A DNA stretch of 64,000 bases. It comes from Brachyspira alvinipulli ATCC 51933 (lineage in GTDB: Bacteria > Spirochaetota > Brachyspiria > Brachyspirales > Brachyspiraceae). The notes below the pieces were generated by a model. It did no database searches. It saw nothing but the letters and a program-made list of their open reading frames with translations, and had not been told where the DNA came from. The stretch's first letter is position 1. Every line of letters begins with the position of its first letter. A program made the position numbers and the translations under genes. Below are positions 28,674 to 37,375 of the stretch, piece after piece. Location of the stretch: assembly GCF_000518245.1 (NCBI RefSeq), contig NZ_KI912402.1, forward strand, positions 488,544-552,543, in the 5' to 3' direction.

Positions 28674-28708
28674 TTCACAGTCTTATTTAATATAAGACTG
28701 TGAATTTT
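28674..28708 (+). terminator. Terminator with perfect 13-bp stem
   Basis: TTCACAGTCTTAT (28674-28686) and ATAAGACTGTGAA (28692-28704) are exact complements around a 5-base loop, followed by TTTT. It ends the flavoprotein gene. Confidence 0.88.
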
Positions 28709-28759
28709 GAAAACATACTATAAAAAATAAAAACATAAAAATATAAAGGAGAAATAAAA

Positions 28760-29260
28760 ATGAAAAATAAAATTATAACAATATTAGTTCTTACAATGAT
28801 ATCAAGTATAATGGCCTTTGGACAAAATGCTGATGATATAGTTGGATTATGGTACAGTCAGGCAGATTCTAAAAATAGAGTTTCTGTGGTTCAGATTTAT
28901 AAAGAGAATAATAAATATTATGCTTATTCATTTGCTTATAGAAATTCAACTGATACCGTGAATGATGTTAATAATCCAAAAGCAGAATTAAGAAATTTGC
29001 CTTTAAAAGGTCTTGTTTATTTGTATGACTTACAGTTTTCTAATGGAGAATGGAAAGGCGGAAAAATATATAATCCTGAGCAGGGAAAAACATATAATGC
29101 CAAAGCTAGTATTTCAGATAATAAGCAGGAGTTAAAAATAAAGGCTACTATAGACGGAGCAGGACTTTTTGGTAAAACTCTTACTTGGAAAAAAGTTCCT
29201 AGTAATGAAGTTTCTAAATATACTCCATTAAATAAAAGTGAATTGAGAAAATTAAATTAA
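28760..29260 (+). CDS. Exported DUF2147 protein (copy 1)
   Basis: 166 residues with a signal peptide (about 1-21, ending AFGQ). The DUF2147 domain starts DDIVGLWYSQADSKNRVSVVQIYK and contains NLPLKGLVYLYDLQF, EWKGGKIYNPEQGKTYNAKASI and FGKTLTWKKVP. The domain is a small periplasmic beta-barrel fold whose biochemical role is not established. It is a close paralogue of the protein at 30373-30882: both share EWKGGKIYNP and end SKYTPL with S-(E/Q)-LR-(K/R)-LN. AAAGGAG precedes the ATG. Confidence 0.87.
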   Translation: MKNKIITILVLTMISSIMAFGQNADDIVGLWYSQADSKNRVSVVQIYKENNKYYAYSFAYRNSTDTVNDVNNPKAELRNLPLKGLVYLYDLQFSNGEWKGGKIYNPEQGKTYNAKASISDNKQELKIKATIDGAGLFGKTLTWKKVPSNEVSKYTPLNKSELRKLN

Positions 29261-29275
29261 AAATAGAATATAGTT

Positions 29276-29299
29276 GGTGTATAGTAATAAATATACACC
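29276..29299. repeat. Inverted repeat between the DUF2147 and outer-membrane genes
   Basis: GGTGTATA (29276-29283) and TATACACC (29292-29299) are exact complements, 8-base loop. No T-run follows, so it may be an mRNA processing or regulatory stem within the operon. Confidence 0.45.
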
Positions 29300-29334
29300 T
29301 GCAAAATAAATAATAATTATACTGGAGAAAAATT

Positions 29335-30243
29335 ATGAAAAAGATATTAGCAATTATACTCATTACGTTTATAAGTATACCGTTATTAGCACAAGACGAT
29401 GTGAAGCCTCAAAGAGATTTCACTGATAAATCCGATGAAGGATGGTATTTTTCAAACCACTTTTTAGGAAGATGGAATCATTTTGGGGCTTTATATCAAG
29501 GACAATTATTTTATAAAAAGGCTTTATTTAGAGAGATGAATAATTTTTTCTTTGCTGATTCTTATGTTCTTGCAGGAATTGAACAGGAATTCAGCAGCTT
29601 TTCAAGAACTTCTGCTTATGTGGAATTCCAGCCTTTAATAGCATTAAAAATGTTATTTAAGTTTACTTATGAAGCAGGACTTGCTCAATCTGGAAGACCT
29701 ACTTTAGTAGATTCTGATACAAAAGAGTTTAATCATGCTTTGCCTCCTTTTACAGGACTTAATCCTATGACTAGAAAACCTCAGTATGTAGGCGGAAACA
29801 CTATATATGTTCAGATGGCTCCTACTCTTACTATTGGCGGACCTGCCGGACCTGGATTAATAGCTTTGATATATACTCCGTACATTACTTATATAAGAGC
29901 TTTTGGTGTTGATAAAAATAGCTATGTATATTTACCTAGAGATGCCATAGTTGTTAAAGCAGAAGACTTTTATTTTAATCATGATATAAAATTAGGTTAC
30001 AGCATGAAAGAATGGGGTATGGCTTTTGCTATTAATACAACTATAGAACATATGCTTTCATCAGCTAAAGATCTTTATAGAGTTGGTTTATTTGCTGCTT
30101 ACTCTCACAAAAAGGCATTAAATGCTGTACCTAGTCTTGCACCATTTGCCAATGTAAAAATTGGTACTTGGCTTGTTGAAAAACATATACAATATCATTT
30201 TGCTATACAGCTTGATGTTGGTATAGAGTGGAAATTCTATTAA
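29335..30243 (+). CDS. Predicted outer-membrane beta-barrel protein
   Basis: 302 residues with a cleavable signal peptide (about 1-19, ending LLAQ). The mature part has alternating hydrophobic beta strands and many aromatics, and ends EWKFY with a terminal aromatic, as expected for BAM-assembled barrels. It resembles DUF5020/Tsx-type barrels only in general pattern (NHFLGRWNHFGALYQGQ near the N-terminus); I do not assign a substrate. It lies between two DUF2147 paralogues. GGAG is 7 bases before the ATG. Confidence 0.72.
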   Translation: MKKILAIILITFISIPLLAQDDVKPQRDFTDKSDEGWYFSNHFLGRWNHFGALYQGQLFYKKALFREMNNFFFADSYVLAGIEQEFSSFSRTSAYVEFQPLIALKMLFKFTYEAGLAQSGRPTLVDSDTKEFNHALPPFTGLNPMTRKPQYVGGNTIYVQMAPTLTIGGPAGPGLIALIYTPYITYIRAFGVDKNSYVYLPRDAIVVKAEDFYFNHDIKLGYSMKEWGMAFAINTTIEHMLSSAKDLYRVGLFAAYSHKKALNAVPSLAPFANVKIGTWLVEKHIQYHFAIQLDVGIEWKFY

Positions 30244-30260
30244 TAATATAACTAGATATT

Positions 30261-30296
30261 AAAACTTGCAAATAAATATAACTATTTGCAAGTTTT
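30261..30296 (+). terminator. Terminator after the outer-membrane gene
   Basis: A perfect 14-bp stem: AAAACTTGCAAATA (30261-30274) against 30283-30296, 8-base loop. TTTT lies inside the 3' arm and AAAA in the 5' arm, so it can work in both directions. Confidence 0.82.
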
Positions 30297-30372
30297 ATAT
30301 AATAAATATTTTACAAAAATCTATCATGTATGTTTTTTATACTAAACATATTTTGATTAATTAGGGGAAATT

Positions 30373-30882
30373 ATGAAGAAAAAAATTTTATGGACATTAT
30401 CGCTTTTAATATTTTCAAGCGTATTATTTGCCCAAACTCCAAAAGCCAATGATATAGTTGGACTTTGGTATTCTGAAAAAGATGCTGACGGCTTAATACC
30501 TGTAGTAGAAATATTTGAAGAAAATGGTAAATATTACGGATACTTTTTCGATTATAAAGGCGGATATGATGGTCCTGATAAAAAAGATGTAAAAAATCCA
30601 AATAAAGAATTGAGAGATCTGCCTGTAAAAGGATTAGTTTATTTAATGGGTTTATCTTTTGATCAGAATGAATGGAAAGGCGGAAAGATATATAATCCTT
30701 ATGATGGAAAAACTTATAATGGAAAGTTATCTTTAGAAAAAAATGGTCAAGAGCTTTTAGTAAGAGGTTCTTTGGATAAAGCAGGAATACTTGGAAAAAC
30801 TATGAGATGGACTAGAGTGCCTGATTCTGAAAAATCAAAATATACCCCTTTAAAAAGATCTCAATTAAGAAGACTTAATTAA
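30373..30882 (+). CDS. Exported DUF2147 protein (copy 2)
   Basis: 169 residues, signal peptide about 1-20 (ending LFAQ), then the DUF2147 domain: NDIVGLWYSEKDADGLIPVVEIFEENGKYYG, DLPVKGLVYLMGLSF, NEWKGGKIYNPYDGKTYNG, GKTMRWTRVP. Paralogue of the gene at 28760. The pair around a barrel gene suggests an envelope function, but the domain has no proven activity. AGGGG lies 8 bases before the ATG. It has its own terminator and, with a terminator upstream, is a separate transcript. Confidence 0.87.
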   Translation: MKKKILWTLSLLIFSSVLFAQTPKANDIVGLWYSEKDADGLIPVVEIFEENGKYYGYFFDYKGGYDGPDKKDVKNPNKELRDLPVKGLVYLMGLSFDQNEWKGGKIYNPYDGKTYNGKLSLEKNGQELLVRGSLDKAGILGKTMRWTRVPDSEKSKYTPLKRSQLRRLN

Positions 30883-30895
30883 TTGACGGTATGGG

Positions 30896-30930
30896 ATGGG
30901 AGGCTTTAATTAAGTTTCCCATTTTTTTTT
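30896..30930 (+). terminator. Strong terminator after DUF2147 copy 2
   Basis: ATGGGAGGCTT (30896-30906) pairs over 11 positions with 30912-30922 around a 5-base loop, then nine T. It overlaps the last codons of the convergent EamA gene. Confidence 0.92.
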
Positions 30931-31823
30931 AACTTTATTTTATCTCCTATAGAACTATATATAATACCAATAAGTATTAAAATTCCTCCTATAACTTGAG
31001 ATATCAATAATGTTTCTCCTAACAATATAACAGCCTCTAAAGAAGAGAAAAAAGGTATTGAATCATATATAATTCCAGCTTTTATTGCTCCTATTTTTGC
31101 AATAGCCATATTCCATAATATAAATCCCAAAGCTGATGGGAAAATACCAACATATACAAGTATTAAAGCAGATTTTATATCTAAAGGAGTTGCTGTTTTA
31201 TTCATATAAGATAAAAGCATTGCAATAAATAATGGTATTATGCCAATTACTACCATAAGATAAAAGAATGTAGATTGAGATATTTCTTTAGGTCTTACTC
31301 TTAATGTTAATGTATAAACTGCAAATAATATTACAGCAAGCAGCATATATAAATCGCCTATTGAAAATTTTAATTTTGTTAGAATTTCTATGCTTCCTTT
31401 TGTTATTAATATAACTACACCTATTATAACTATTAATAATCCTAATTTTTGATTTATAGTTAATTTTGTTTTCCATATTATTCTGCTTATTATTGCCATT
31501 ATAATTGGAGATAAAGTTGCAAGTAATGACATATTAGTTGCATTGCTTGTATGTGCTGCTAAATATACAAATGTATTGAATATTGTTATTCCCAATATTG
31601 ACATTATTATTATTTGTATCCATCGGCCTTTTGCATACTTTATATTTTTTATTAATTTTTTTAAGCAGAATGGAGTTAACACTATAAACGTTACAAACCA
31701 TCTGTAAAAAGAAATTTCTAAAGGGCTGAAATTAACAAGGTATCTAGCTGCTACAAAGTTTCCGCTCCATATAATAACAGCTAATATTGCAAGTATGTAT
31801 CCGTAATTTTTATCTGATGACAT
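30906..31823 (-). CDS. EamA/DMT family transporter
   Basis: Drug/metabolite transporter superfamily exporter, about 305 residues, ten hydrophobic helices in two EamA repeats. The first repeat begins AILAVIIWSGNFVAARYLV. The second has ALGFILWNMAIAKIGAIKAGI and PFFSSLEAVILLGETL, both typical. Substrate unknown. I start at ATG 31823 with GGAAA 8 bases upstream; the frame extends to a TTG at 31883 without a good site, adding a hydrophobic stretch that the family does not have. The MFS gene ends 70 bases upstream on the same strand. Confidence 0.87.
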   Translation of the reverse strand: MSSDKNYGYILAILAVIIWSGNFVAARYLVNFSPLEISFYRWFVTFIVLTPFCLKKLIKNIKYAKGRWIQIIIMSILGITIFNTFVYLAAHTSNATNMSLLATLSPIIMAIISRIIWKTKLTINQKLGLLIVIIGVVILITKGSIEILTKLKFSIGDLYMLLAVILFAVYTLTLRVRPKEISQSTFFYLMVVIGIIPLFIAMLLSYMNKTATPLDIKSALILVYVGIFPSALGFILWNMAIAKIGAIKAGIIYDSIPFFSSLEAVILLGETLLISQVIGGILILIGIIYSSIGDKIKLKKNGKLN

Positions 31824-31893
31824 AGTATTTCCATTTTTATTATTAATAGCATACAATATTATTACAAAATTATTTTTTTTCAATTACTTTTTA

Positions 31894-33027
31894 TTATTTT
31901 ATTGATTTTATTCTGTAATATGCAGCTGAAATAATTGCTGATAAAATTGCAATTGATGCTAATACTATGTAAGCAGTATTTATTGAATATACATCTATTA
32001 ATTTTCCTGTTATTATTGGGAATATGAATATACCAAAAGAATATGTTGATTGAAAAAATCCCATAGCTGATGATTTTTTTTCTACTTCTATTTCTTTTAC
32101 AGATTCACTAGTAAGCAAAGATGATAATATACCTGATGAAAAGCCGCCTAAAATTTGCGATAGTGTTATTATAAGTATATTATTGGTTGATATTACTATT
32201 ATGCAATATACAGCCATCATTATAAATGATATAGAAACATATACTTTGATGTTTTTTTCATTTTTTATTTTGCTTGGAAGAAATGCCCCAATTATAGCAA
32301 AAAACATACTTGTTATTGAAGCTAGGCCTACATTTTGAGAAGTTCCTCCAAGTTCTTTTATTCTGTTTAAAGTGAATGATATAATTGCTGATATTTGTAC
32401 TCCCTGCATTACTATAGCAAGCAAAGAAAATACTATTAATCTTTTATTTTTTATAACAGAAAATAGTCCTTTTACAGACATTCTTTTATTAATTTTATTA
32501 TCCTTTAAGAATAACCCTAAAAATGCAACTAAAGCTCCCGATACTGCACTTACAATAAGAAGAAATTTCATACCAAGTTTATCATAAGAAAATGCTGCTG
32601 TTAAGAAAGCTATAAACATACCAAGTACATTTGACACTAATGCTTTACTTGTTGCTTTGTATTCTTCGTTTTTATTAAAATATGATACATATAAAATTAT
32701 AAATACAGTCCAAATTGATGCTGATATTCCACATAATAAATTTCCTATAAAAAAGCCATAAGCATTTGTATTTATCAATCTTATTATAGAACCAATTGAA
32801 GTTAGAACTCCTGCCAGCATTATAAAAAATTTTGATTTGCCTGTATAGTCATTAAGTAATCCGAATGGAAATTTCAAAAACATCTGTGCAGCACCGTAAA
32901 CACCTATTATAATACCTATCATAGAAGGAGTGATATTAATAGATGATAAATAAGTAACTTGATAGGGTATATAAACATATAATGAAAGCCATAAAAAAGT
33001 CATTATGATAAATAATAAACGAGACAT
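31894..33027 (-). CDS. MFS transporter
   Basis: Permease of 377 residues with about twelve hydrophobic segments. The loop 2-3 region reads FGLLNDYTGKSKFF in MFS style, and GGFSSGILSSLLTSESVKEIEVEKKSSAMGFFQSTYSFG lies in the second half. It resembles efflux-type MFS proteins; substrate unknown. Probably the first gene of a unit with the EamA transporter on the minus strand. Confidence 0.85.
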   Translation of the reverse strand: MSRLLFIIMTFLWLSLYVYIPYQVTYLSSINITPSMIGIIIGVYGAAQMFLKFPFGLLNDYTGKSKFFIMLAGVLTSIGSIIRLINTNAYGFFIGNLLCGISASIWTVFIILYVSYFNKNEEYKATSKALVSNVLGMFIAFLTAAFSYDKLGMKFLLIVSAVSGALVAFLGLFLKDNKINKRMSVKGLFSVIKNKRLIVFSLLAIVMQGVQISAIISFTLNRIKELGGTSQNVGLASITSMFFAIIGAFLPSKIKNEKNIKVYVSISFIMMAVYCIIVISTNNILIITLSQILGGFSSGILSSLLTSESVKEIEVEKKSSAMGFFQSTYSFGIFIFPIITGKLIDVYSINTAYIVLASIAILSAIISAAYYRIKSIK

Positions 33028-33056
33028 ATAAAATTCCTAAATATTAATGAAAAAAT

Positions 33057-33086
33057 AAAGCTGCTTAAAAAATTAAACAGCTTTTT
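33057..33086. terminator. Hairpin between the HAD and MFS genes
   Basis: AAAGCTG (33057-33063) and CAGCTTT (33078-33084) with inner TTAA/TTAA pairing. A T-run on the plus side and an A-rich flank on the other make it bidirectional. On the minus strand it would end the HAD gene. Confidence 0.7.
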
Positions 33087-33117
33087 ATATTATACATTTA
33101 AATCATTTATTTGTACA

Positions 33118-33888
33118 TCATAATTCATCAACATTTATTTCAGCAACAGAATTAAGTACATAATTAGGCCTGTAAGGAAACTCTTTTATCATTTCTTTTG
33201 TAGTAACCCCTGAAAGAACAAGACAAGTTTTCATACCTGCACCAAGTCCTCCTAATATATCAGTATCCATTCTGTCTCCAACCATCAATGTATTTTCGCT
33301 ATGGGCGTTAATTTGATTTTTTGCTATAGACATCATAATAGGGTTAGGCTTTCCAACTATATAAGGTTTTTTGCCTGTAGCTGTTTCTATAGCTGCAAGT
33401 ATAGGTCCTACAGCAGGAACCAATTCTCCATTTGGAGCAGGGTCTACTATATCCGGATTGCATCCTATAAACCTAGCACCTTTATTTATTAAATGTACTG
33501 CCTTTTGAAGCATATCAAAATTAAATGCATTAGTTTTTCCAACTACAACATAATCAGGATTAACATCATTTATACTGTATCCTACATTATAAAGTTCGCT
33601 TACAAGTCCTCCGGTACCTATTACATAAGCAGTTCCGTTTTCAAGCTGTCTTTGAAGGAATATTGCTGTTGCCTGTGCTGCTGTAAAGAAATGTTTTTCT
33701 TCTAAACCATTTACGCCTAATGATTCTAATTTTCTTTTTAAATCTCTAGGAGTTTGTTCTGCATTATTTGTTAAAAATAGAAATGGAATATTTTTATATA
33801 ATAGCATGCTTATAAAATCTTTAGCACCGTCTATTAAATTATTGCCTCTGTATATAACTCCGTCCATATCTGATATTATACTAATCAT
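33118..33888 (-). CDS. HAD-IIA family phosphatase (NagD-like)
   Basis: Haloacid-dehalogenase hydrolase of 256 residues. Motif I is DMDGVIYRG with the nucleophile Asp, motif II LFLTNN, motif III KPNPIMM and motif IV MVGDRMDTDILGG. The C2 cap between motifs II and III places it with NagD/4-nitrophenylphosphatase-type sugar or nucleotide phosphatases. Substrate not assignable. AGAGGAAAA lies 7-10 bases before the ATG. Confidence 0.9.
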   Translation of the reverse strand: MISIISDMDGVIYRGNNLIDGAKDFISMLLYKNIPFLFLTNNAEQTPRDLKRKLESLGVNGLEEKHFFTAAQATAIFLQRQLENGTAYVIGTGGLVSELYNVGYSINDVNPDYVVVGKTNAFNFDMLQKAVHLINKGARFIGCNPDIVDPAPNGELVPAVGPILAAIETATGKKPYIVGKPNPIMMSIAKNQINAHSENTLMVGDRMDTDILGGLGAGMKTCLVLSGVTTKEMIKEFPYRPNYVLNSVAEINVDEL

Positions 33889-34069
33889 TTATTTTTCCTC
33901 TATTTGTTTTTTATTATTTTCTTATATTAGATTTGTTATTTAAATATTTTTTTAAATTGTATAAATATAAAATAAAAAGTCAATTATAATTTTTTTAATA
34001 AAATCTAATATAAAACAATTCTAAATATATTTTGTAAATTTTATTTTTTGTTTTTTTATTACATTTATA

Positions 34070-34098
34070 TTGAGATAATATTAATCAATAGGTATAAT
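34070..34098 (+). promoter_or_regulatory. Near-consensus promoter with no gene after it
   Basis: TTGAGA (34070-34075), 17 bases, TATAAT (34093-34098). It points into 34105-34298, where the plus strand has no ORF and the TM2 gene runs the other way. Small hairpins (GGGCA-TTT-TGCTC near 34156) and a T7 run near 34190 follow. The 33889-34298 gap otherwise holds only AT-rich DNA and the HAD gene promoter region. Confidence 0.5.
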
Positions 34099-34236
34099 AA
34101 ATCTAGTTTCAGGCTAAAAACTCCATTATTACTATAAGGTTTTTATTTACGGGGCATTTTGCTCAAATATCATACAGATTTTATAGTATTTTTTTCTGAT
34201 TATTAGCGGATATGTGTAATCTTTTTAAAAAAAGAA

Positions 34237-34261
34237 GAGAGTTAAAAAATAATTAACTCTC
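34237..34261 (-). terminator. Terminator of the TM2 gene
   Basis: GAGAGTTAA (34237-34245) and TTAACTCTC (34253-34261) are exact complements with a 7-base loop. On the minus strand the stem is followed by a T-rich tail (complement of 34224-34236). Confidence 0.85.
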
Positions 34262-34298
34262 CTCCTATTTTGTAACTTTTTAATTTACTATTATAGTA

Positions 34299-34502
34299 TT
34301 ATCTTTTTAATTTTCTGCCTTCTTTATCAGTGAATTTGTCTAAGATTATCATTACGATATCTATGATATACCATATACCAAGACCGCCGGCAGTAAGCCA
34401 ATATAATATACCTGTACCTATTTTTCCTACATAGAACCTATGAACTGGTAGGAATATTGCTAAAATTAATGTAACAACCCAGCTTTTATCTGAAGTTTCC
34501 AT
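34299..34502 (-). CDS. TM2 domain protein
   Basis: 67-residue inner-membrane protein with two helices. LAIFLPVHRFYVGKIGTGILYWLTAGGLGIWYIIDIVMI is the full TM2 domain, with the HRFY-x-GK turn and the DRF-like Asp between helices. The domain is widespread and its role is unclear. It has its own terminator, and a terminator separates it from pepF upstream. AAGGAG lies 7 bases before the ATG. Confidence 0.88.
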   Translation of the reverse strand: METSDKSWVVTLILAIFLPVHRFYVGKIGTGILYWLTAGGLGIWYIIDIVMIILDKFTDKEGRKLKR

Positions 34503-34579
34503 ATAACTCTCCTTAAAGTTTATTTACCATACTAGTGTATACTATATTTAAAAAAATGCAATATATAATTAAAATAAAA

Positions 34580-34604
34580 GGCCGACATATAAAAAATGCC
34601 GACC
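34580..34604 (-). terminator. Terminator of pepF
   Basis: On the minus strand GGTCGGCAT pairs with ATGTCGGCC (two G-T pairs) and is followed by TTTTATTTT. Stem arms are 34596-34604 and 34580-34588. Confidence 0.85.
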
Positions 34605-34634
34605 CTAAAAATTCAAAACTAATAATTAATTAAA

Positions 34635-36440
34635 TCAATTTAATGCTTTTAATTCTTCTACCTCTTTAGCAAATAATTTCAAAGCACTTTCTACAACAGT
34701 AGGTTTAGTCATATCAACACCAGCAACTTTTAAATTCTCTATAGGAGTTCTGCTTCCTCCGCTCTTTAAGAATTTTAAATAATTATCTCTGTTTGTGTAG
34801 TCATTTTTAGCATTGCCTTCAAGCACTCCGTTAGATAAAGCAACAGCGGCAGACATACCAGTAGCATATTTATAAACATAGAATGAACGGTAGAAATGAG
34901 GTATTCTCAAAGCCTCTAAATCGCTTACTTCTTCTAGCACAGCTTTTTCTCCGAAGTATTTTTTTAGTAAGTCTTTATAAACATTTCTTATAAGCTCCAA
35001 TGTTGTAGGATTGCCTTCTTCAGCTTCTTTATGTATAATATGTTCAAATTCTGCAAACATAGTCTGTCTGAATACTGTAGCAACAAATCCGTTTATATCC
35101 TTATTAAGTAAAAATGCTTTAACTTCTTTCTTACTTTCATTTTGCATTAAATAATTAAATAAAAGTTTTTCATTGAAAGTAGATGCAACTTCTGCTTCAA
35201 ATATACTGTAATCATGATGCTGGAAAGGATTATTTTTTCTGCTGTAATAGCTATGCATACTATGTCCTGCCTCATGTGCTAATGTGAATACTGATTCAAT
35301 GCTTTCATCTCTGAAGTTCATTAATATATAAGGTTCTGATACATAACATCCAGAAGAGAATGCTCCACTGCTTTTTCCTTTATTTTCATATCTGTCAACC
35401 CATCTTGAATTAAGGCCATTTGTTAAAGTTGATACATATTCTTCACCTAAAGGAGATAATGCCTTACTTAAAACTTCTATTGCCTCAGTAAATGTATGTT
35501 TTATAACTACATCATTAACAACAGGGGCATATTTATCGTATTGTCTGAAATCGCTTATTCCTAATTTTTTGGCACAATATTCATAATAGCTATGAACCGA
35601 AGGCAATGCATTATGTACACTCTCAATTAAGCTGTCATAAACGCTTACAGGTATATCATCGCCGAATAATTCCATTTCACGTACGCTGTTATAATTTCTT
35701 ATTTTGGCGTCAAATATATCCTGTTTTATTTGGCTTGCATAAAGTTCTGCTAATGTGTTTTTATGCTTATCATATTCTTTATAAAATTGATTATAACTAT
35801 TCTTTCTTATTTCTCTATCCTGACTTTCCTGAAAACTTGAGAATGTTGCATGCGTTAATGGAGTTTTCTTTCCATTATGTTCTAATACTCCAAAATCTAA
35901 ATCTGCATCATTTAAAGTATCGAATACATTTGAAGCTGTTGATGATAATTCGCTTTGAAGTGCGAGTATTCTCTCTTCTTTCTCTGATAATGTATGAGGC
36001 TTGTATTTAAGTATATTATTCAAATAAATTAAATAATCTTTTAATACATCATCTTTTAAAAAACCATTAATTTTATCATCATCTATGCTCATGAGTTCTG
36101 GTTCAAAGTAGCTTAAATTTGCAGAAAACTCTGAAGAAAGTTTAGCAAATCTAGCTACTTTTACATTAGAGTCATTATTAGTTAAATCCTCTGTTTGTTT
36201 TAAGAATGCATAAGTTCCTAATTTATCTAAAATAATTGACGCTTTCATTATAGAGTCTAATATATTTTTTAATTCATTGGCTGATTTTGATAAATTTCCT
36301 TTGAATTTTATTACATCTTTTGAGAACTCTTCCATAGATTTAAAATCTTTCTCAAACTCTTCATCATTTTTATATAATAAAGTTAAATCCCAAGTATCTT
36401 CTATTTTTACATCTTTTCTTTCAATTAATGTATTTGTCAT
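34635..36440 (-). CDS. pepF: Oligoendopeptidase F (M3B metallopeptidase)
   Basis: Cytosolic zinc peptidase for medium-sized peptides, 601 residues. The catalytic motif TLAHEAGHSMHSYYSR (HExxH) is near residue 385, with the downstream Glu in FEAEVASTFNEKLL. RIPHFYRSFYVYKYATGMSAAVALS and SGGSRTPIENLKVAGVDMT close the family. AAAGGAGTG lies before the ATG. Monocistronic, with its own terminator. Confidence 0.95.
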   Translation of the reverse strand: MTNTLIERKDVKIEDTWDLTLLYKNDEEFEKDFKSMEEFSKDVIKFKGNLSKSANELKNILDSIMKASIILDKLGTYAFLKQTEDLTNNDSNVKVARFAKLSSEFSANLSYFEPELMSIDDDKINGFLKDDVLKDYLIYLNNILKYKPHTLSEKEERILALQSELSSTASNVFDTLNDADLDFGVLEHNGKKTPLTHATFSSFQESQDREIRKNSYNQFYKEYDKHKNTLAELYASQIKQDIFDAKIRNYNSVREMELFGDDIPVSVYDSLIESVHNALPSVHSYYEYCAKKLGISDFRQYDKYAPVVNDVVIKHTFTEAIEVLSKALSPLGEEYVSTLTNGLNSRWVDRYENKGKSSGAFSSGCYVSEPYILMNFRDESIESVFTLAHEAGHSMHSYYSRKNNPFQHHDYSIFEAEVASTFNEKLLFNYLMQNESKKEVKAFLLNKDINGFVATVFRQTMFAEFEHIIHKEAEEGNPTTLELIRNVYKDLLKKYFGEKAVLEEVSDLEALRIPHFYRSFYVYKYATGMSAAVALSNGVLEGNAKNDYTNRDNYLKFLKSGGSRTPIENLKVAGVDMTKPTVVESALKLFAKEVEELKALN

Positions 36441-36584
36441 ATATGTTCACTCCTTTCTTTTTTATTAATAAATAATAACATTTTGTATAAATATTTGTAA
36501 ATTATAACATAATATAATATTTTACAAAATAAAAAATAATTATATAATATATCAATATAAAATATTTATTGTTGGAATATTATT

Positions 36585-36917
36585 TTGAAACGCTATATTC
36601 TTTTTAATGAACGAACAGTTGAAAAACAAATTGATAAATTAAATGAAATTATAGAAAATAATAATTTATATAAATTAAGTGATGAATTAGGAAAAATATT
36701 GTATCGCGAGTTAAAAGCTGGAAATATGATAAGAGAAATTTCAGTTGGAGGATTTGCAGATGAAAATCATTTATTTATTTTTCTAAATGCTTCCTTTATT
36801 TCAAAAGCTATAAAAAACAGTGAGAATATAGAATACATAGAAGTTAATGATCCGCATTATTGGAAAGCAGAATACATAGATTTAAAAAATAAGCAAACTA
36901 TAGCTTGTCCTTTTTAA
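36585..36917 (+). CDS. Hypothetical protein, TTG start
   Basis: 110 residues, not recognised. It is soluble, with a charged helical first half (TVEKQIDKLNEIIENNNLYKLSDELGKIL) and a beta-type second half (SVGGFADENHLFIFLNASF). It begins with TTG at 36585, with GGAA 8 bases upstream; no ATG lies near the start of the frame. A strong ribosome binding site of the next gene follows in 33 bases, so it heads a three-gene plus-strand run ending in the 5'-nucleotidase. Confidence 0.6.
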   Translation: MKRYILFNERTVEKQIDKLNEIIENNNLYKLSDELGKILYRELKAGNMIREISVGGFADENHLFIFLNASFISKAIKNSENIEYIEVNDPHYWKAEYIDLKNKQTIACPF

Positions 36918-36950
36918 ATATTATACTTAGAAGTAAGGAGGTAAATATTT

Positions 36951-37316
36951 ATGGAAAGTTTTAATCTAAACGATATTGAACAAATAATGACTTTTTATTT
37001 AATATTTAATTTTGTAATATTAGCATGTTTAATATATATTGTAATATCTTTAGTTTTTAGACTGTTGCCTAAAAAACAAGAAGAAAATAATAAAGATAGT
37101 AAAAATAATAAAAAGAATAAATCATTAAATAAAAGAAAAAAGAAAGATATAATAGACTTATTTTGGACTGAGGATAAAGATAGTAAAGGCAGAACGATTT
37201 TTAGAAGAAGTTTTTTAATAGTTCTTATTGTATTTACATCTATTTATATATTTAATTCTTTTAATTTTATAATGTCTAATATTGATGTTGTAAAGAGAGT
37301 TTTAAAAATAGAATAG
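36951..37316 (+). CDS. Hypothetical two-helix membrane protein
   Basis: 121 residues, not recognised. One hydrophobic helix lies at about 13-36 and one at about 87-108. Between them is a very Lys/Asn-rich loop (KNNKKNKSLNKRKKK) that by the positive-inside rule should be cytoplasmic. The ribosome binding site TAAGGAGGT is among the strongest in the window, which supports expression. Confidence 0.65.
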   Translation: MESFNLNDIEQIMTFYLIFNFVILACLIYIVISLVFRLLPKKQEENNKDSKNNKKNKSLNKRKKKDIIDLFWTEDKDSKGRTIFRRSFLIVLIVFTSIYIFNSFNFIMSNIDVVKRVLKIE

Positions 37317-37375
37317 CTATTATATATTTTGTTTTTTATGTTATAATTTTTTAATATTATAGAGGTTATTTATAG

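Noticed and set aside
31824-31883. N-terminal extension of the EamA transporter to a TTG at 31883.
   Set aside because: No ribosome binding site at the TTG and the extra 20 residues do not fit the family, while ATG 31823 has GGAAA upstream.
35606-36010. 134-aa plus-strand ORF within pepF.
   Set aside because: Antisense shadow of a strongly conserved peptidase gene.
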